From Calditrichia bacterium (GTDB lineage Bacteria; Calditrichota; Calditrichia; JAJRVZ01), in the NCBI GenBank assembly GCA_030634505.1, contig DAOWAQ010000069.1, positions 1-8,628 on the forward strand: 8,628 nucleotides of DNA. Reading direction: 5' to 3'. The translations under genes and the position numbers were made by a program. Below are positions 6,137 to 8,628 of this stretch, in pieces. Position 1 is the stretch's first letter. The number at the start of each line of letters is the position of its first letter. The notes below the pieces were generated by a model that was not told the DNA's origin, did no database searches, and saw nothing but the letters and a program-made list of their open reading frames with translations.

Positions 6137-7098
6137 TGAATTTTGATTTTTCAAAAAATCCTTTTATTATTTTAACAATTGTAACCATTACTGGTATTTT
6201 AATCGGTAAATTTCTACTATCAATTGAATACGCATTTTGGCTTAGTTGCATATTTATTATTTTATTTCTCTTTAGCTCCTTGATAGTTAAAAGCAAAAAT
6301 ATATCTCTGTTATTTTTATTTGCTTCATTATTATTTATAATGGCTGTCAGAATAAATGCTGTATATAATTTTCCGGATAATCATATTGCTTTTCAAGACT
6401 ATTCTAAAATTGAATCAATCACAGGAAAAGTAATTGAAACAAAATATAAATCTAACAATAAAAATAAATATACAATTTCTGTGTCAAATGCAGAAATTGA
6501 CAATCAACTGATTGAAACAAATGGAAAAGTGTTATTAAGTATAGTAAAAGTTACACAAAAATTTCACTATGGTGATTTATTAAAAATTAGATGTAAACTG
6601 CAAGAACCTAAAAGCCAACGAAACCCCGGTCAATTTGACTATAAAAATTATTTATCGGGAAAAGATATCTTTTTAATCAGCTATATAAATCATATCGATT
6701 CTGTTGATGTATTAGAACAAAGAGCCGGAAATATATTTATCCATACCATTATTGAACCTCTGAAAAACCATTTTAATCAATCAATCAATTCATTTTTGTC
6801 GCCAGAAAACGGATCAATTCTTCGAGCATTATTGCTGGGGGAAAAACAGGATATTGAAAACGAAACATTAGATCAGTTTAAAAACGTTGGTGTGGTTCAT
6901 GTTCTCGCAATTTCAGGCTTGCACGTGGGATTTATCATTATATTTGTACTGATGATTCTTTCATTCTTTCGATTAAATTATAAAACCAAAATTTATTCAC
7001 TTTTAATTATACTATTTATTTATATTGTAATAATAAATTTTAAGGCGCCTGTAATCCGTGCAGTATTATGGCAGGATTGTATTTATTGGCGAAACTAA
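6136..7098 (+). CDS. comEC: ComEC N-terminal part (OB-like domain and start of the channel domain), cut short by a frameshift
   Basis: ComEC is the inner-membrane channel that takes single-stranded DNA into the cytoplasm during natural transformation. These 320 codons hold three N-terminal membrane segments (about 9-28, 33-50, 56-73) and the periplasmic DUF4131/OB-like domain (about 93-190, with NPGQFDY at 163-169). The start of the Competence domain follows: LRALLLGE (229-236), VVHVLAISGLHVG (253-265) and membrane segments near 263-278 and 285-301. Homology stops at APVIRAVL (304-311). The last nine residues (WQDCIYWRN) do not look like ComEC, while the overlapping frame continues it with MAGLYLLAKL. 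The frame change is at about 7067-7069. The ATG overlaps the hydrolase stop by one base (TAATG), with no clear SD of its own, which implies coupled translation. Family identity is very secure; whether this product is stable or useful alone is unknown. Confidence 0.9.
   Translation: MNFDFSKNPFIILTIVTITGILIGKFLLSIEYAFWLSCIFIILFLFSSLIVKSKNISLLFLFASLLFIMAVRINAVYNFPDNHIAFQDYSKIESITGKVIETKYKSNNKNKYTISVSNAEIDNQLIETNGKVLLSIVKVTQKFHYGDLLKIRCKLQEPKSQRNPGQFDYKNYLSGKDIFLISYINHIDSVDVLEQRAGNIFIHTIIEPLKNHFNQSINSFLSPENGSILRALLLGEKQDIENETLDQFKNVGVVHVLAISGLHVGFIIIFVLMILSFFRLNYKTKIYSLLIILFIYIVIINFKAPVIRAVLWQDCIYWRN
7063..7071 (+). other. Frameshift point in comEC (one base apparently missing)
   Basis: The upstream frame reads GTA TTA TGG, while the ComEC pattern R-A-x-x-M-A-G requires a Met codon followed by Ala-Gly. 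Adding one A (TTA ATG GCA) joins the two frames into a continuous protein of about 808 residues (311 plus 497). Passing from the first to the second frame needs a -1 shift. There is no homopolymer and no X-XXY-YYZ slippery heptamer at the junction, so neither programmed frameshifting nor slippage-based phase variation is suggested by the sequence. Confidence 0.75.
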
Positions 7099-8561
7099 CT
7101 GAGCGTAAAATATCTCTATTTAATATTATTTTTTTTGCGGCATTTTTACTATTGGTAATTGACCCAAGGGATATTTTTAATCCGGGATTTCAATTTTCAT
7201 TTGCTGCGGTTATTTCAATAGTATATGGTTACCCCAAATTAAATGAATTAATTCCATTAAAAATGAAATTGAACAAAATAAATAGAGAATCTAGGATTAA
7301 AGGATTTTTTTTCAAATTTATATGGGATCCGCTTCTGGTTTCACTTGCAGCAGTATTAGGAACATTACCATTGACTATATATTATTATGGTATTATGCCA
7401 ACCTATGCGATTTTTGCAAACATATTGGTAATTCCTCTTGTTGGTTTAATTGTGTTTTTGGGTATATTCCTGGTCGTATTCGCATTGTTTTCTTCACTTG
7501 TCGCAGGAAGCCTGGGAAATTTAATAGATCTACTTTTTGATTTATTAAAATATGTAATATCGGTTTTCTATGAATTTCCATATTCATATTTTTATAGCGC
7601 TACTCCTTCCATTTTTATGGTTTTGTTAATGTTAATACTGGTCTATATTCTGTTTAATATAAAATCAAGATCCCATCGATTAAATGGTATCGGGATCATT
7701 CTTGTATTACTTTTTATAAATATAAATCACAGCTCAAATTCAAATCATCTGGAAGTTACATTCTTAGATGTTGGTCAGGGAGATGCATGTTTTATAAAAT
7801 TTCCAAATGGTGAATCTATGCTTGTTGATGGTGGAGATGCTACTAAAGATTGGGATCAGGGAAAAAATACAATAGTTCCGTTCCTAAAATTTAATGACAT
7901 TTCAAAAATTAAATATATGGTAGCATCTCATGCGCACAATGATCATATAGGGGGATTAACAGAAATTCTAAATACTGTAAGTGTTGATACGCTTGTTATT
8001 AGTTCATATGAATTTACTACCAAGAAATACAAAGAGATGATCGAAATCTGTGAAATAAAAAATGTTCCGATTCGCTATGTCGAAAAGGGTGATTTGTTAT
8101 ATCCCGATAGCAGTTGCCGTGTTTATATTTTGCATCCTTCTGAAAATTTTATTAAAGAAACTGATTATAGTGGTGAAGAATGTAATAATAGTTCTATAGT
8201 TATGAAAATTCAGTATGGGGAGAATGGATTACTTTTTACAGGGGATGCCGAAAAAGGCGCCGAAAATGCTTATACGAAATACGGTGATTTTTTAGAAAGT
8301 GAATTAATAAAAATTGGTCACCATGGCAGCAAAACTTCCTCTACACAAAAAATGTTAAATTTTGTCAATCCCTTAGTTGGTATAATTTCAGTAGCTGAAA
8401 GAAATAAATTCAGGCATCCTTCTCCGGTCACTATGGATAAACTGGATTACAATAATATAAAACCATTTTTAACTTCATCAAATGGCGCCATTCAATTTCA
8501 TATAAACCAAGATGAAATTAAATTGATTCATTGGAATAAAAATTCTTTAAAGTTATTTTAA
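7068..8561 (+). CDS. comEC: ComEC C-terminal part (rest of the channel plus metallo-beta-lactamase domain)
   Basis: These 497 codons complete ComEC. Several membrane helices (about 16-32, 40-55, 88-107, 111-141, 181-197, 206-218) include the Competence-domain block DPRDIFNPGFQFSFAAV (32-48). The C-terminal metallo-beta-lactamase domain (about 226-495) has its motifs intact: LDVGQGDA (233-240), SHAHNDHIGG (287-296) with H288, H290, D292 and H293, ECNNSSIV (371-378), FTGDAE (390-395), KIGHHGSKTSS (415-425) and H450 in RHPSP. In ComEC this domain is thought to be the nuclease that degrades the non-imported strand. The frame opens at ATG 7068, which is also the conserved Met of the R-A-x-x-M motif; it has no SD and overlaps the N-terminal frame by 31 nt. 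Separate translation by reinitiation is possible but not supported by any signal. Two intact halves differing by one indel suggest a recent mutation or a sequence error. Confidence 0.9.
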   Translation: MAGLYLLAKLTERKISLFNIIFFAAFLLLVIDPRDIFNPGFQFSFAAVISIVYGYPKLNELIPLKMKLNKINRESRIKGFFFKFIWDPLLVSLAAVLGTLPLTIYYYGIMPTYAIFANILVIPLVGLIVFLGIFLVVFALFSSLVAGSLGNLIDLLFDLLKYVISVFYEFPYSYFYSATPSIFMVLLMLILVYILFNIKSRSHRLNGIGIILVLLFININHSSNSNHLEVTFLDVGQGDACFIKFPNGESMLVDGGDATKDWDQGKNTIVPFLKFNDISKIKYMVASHAHNDHIGGLTEILNTVSVDTLVISSYEFTTKKYKEMIEICEIKNVPIRYVEKGDLLYPDSSCRVYILHPSENFIKETDYSGEECNNSSIVMKIQYGENGLLFTGDAEKGAENAYTKYGDFLESELIKIGHHGSKTSSTQKMLNFVNPLVGIISVAERNKFRHPSPVTMDKLDYNNIKPFLTSSNGAIQFHINQDEIKLIHWNKNSLKLF

Positions 8562-8563
8562 TA

Positions 8564-8592
8564 TTGACAAACTATTGATGTATTTGTATAAT
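8564..8592 (+). promoter_or_regulatory. Perfect consensus sigma70-type promoter
   Basis: TTGACA (8564-8569) and TATAAT (8587-8592) are separated by exactly 17 bp, all twelve consensus bases present. It begins two bases after the comEC stop codon and points off the right edge, so it should drive the next gene. Transcription would start near 8599. I see no hairpin terminator between comEC and this promoter. Confidence 0.85.
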
Positions 8593-8609
8593 GCGAAAAA
8601 AACAAAAAG

Positions 8610-8628
8610 ATGAAAAAAATTAATTACA
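8610..8628 (+). CDS. Possible 5' end of the next gene (partial)
   Basis: An ATG at 8610 opens a frame reading M-K-K-I-N-Y before the window ends. The Lys-rich start resembles a signal peptide N-terminus, and the position just after a strong promoter is suggestive. There is no clear SD (only an A-rich AAAAAG), and the leader from the predicted start site would be about 11 nt. Six codons cannot identify a product, and the true start could be further right. Confidence 0.35.

Noticed and set aside
6087..6296. Minus-strand open frame across the hydrolase/comEC junction
   Set aside because: It overlaps two well-supported genes and their coupled TAATG junction, and has no SD or recognisable domain.
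7035..7041. A-AAT-TTT, in frame, resembles a -1 ribosomal slippery heptamer upstream of the comEC frame change
   Set aside because: A -1 slip here would meet TAA at 7041-7043 at once, so it cannot produce the fused ComEC. The two frames can only be joined downstream of 7043.
7322..7587. Short open frames on both strands inside the second comEC frame
   Set aside because: Both are short and sit inside conserved ComEC membrane segments; their translations resemble nothing.

Overview
The window is AT-rich (roughly two thirds A+T) and gene-dense. It looks like a low-GC bacterium of the FCB group, something like Ignavibacteriota, Calditrichota or Marinimicrobia; this placement is an inference from style, not from a marker gene. 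The reasons are a Gram-negative envelope (a beta-barrel-like protein ending in Phe and a lipoprotein with a lipobox), an Ig-like tail on the upstream protein, and strong Asn/Lys/Ile bias. Several genes have recognisable Shine-Dalgarno sites, and one promoter is a perfect TTGACA-N17-TATAAT. Both argue against a typical Bacteroidota genome, where SD sites are rare and the promoter consensus differs.

Layout. (1) Bases 2-115 are the end of a protein with an Ig-like C-terminus. It is followed 17 bp later by a 586-residue predicted outer-membrane beta-barrel protein of unrecognised family (133-1893). (2) Bases 2012-4200 hold a tight two-gene unit on the plus strand: a glutaryl-CoA dehydrogenase-type acyl-CoA dehydrogenase, then a c-di-GMP phosphodiesterase-type HD-GYP protein whose N-terminal receiver domain has lost its phosphorylation residues. 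(3) A hairpin at 4201-4229 serves this unit and a convergent minus-strand lipoprotein gene with TPR-like repeats and a DUF4352-like C-terminus (4228-5226). (4) A 175-bp divergent intergenic region carries candidate promoters for both sides. (5) Bases 5402-8561 encode a stand-alone metallo-beta-lactamase-fold (RNase Z-like) hydrolase joined by a TAATG stop/start overlap to comEC, the DNA-uptake channel. (6) The window ends with a consensus sigma70 promoter and probably the first codons of another gene.

The most notable point is that comEC is split into two overlapping reading frames (6136-7098 and 7068-8561). Together they make a normal-length ComEC of about 808 residues if one base is restored near 7067-7069. 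Whether this is a real lesion, a two-polypeptide ComEC or a sequence error cannot be settled from the window. The second is the HD-GYP protein, in which the receiver's phospho-acceptor Asp is Lys and the conserved Lys is Glu, while the HD-GYP catalytic residues are intact. I see no CRISPR array, tRNA, rRNA, insertion sequence, prophage or defence cassette, and no clearly undescribed multi-gene system; the genes are mostly housekeeping, envelope and competence functions.
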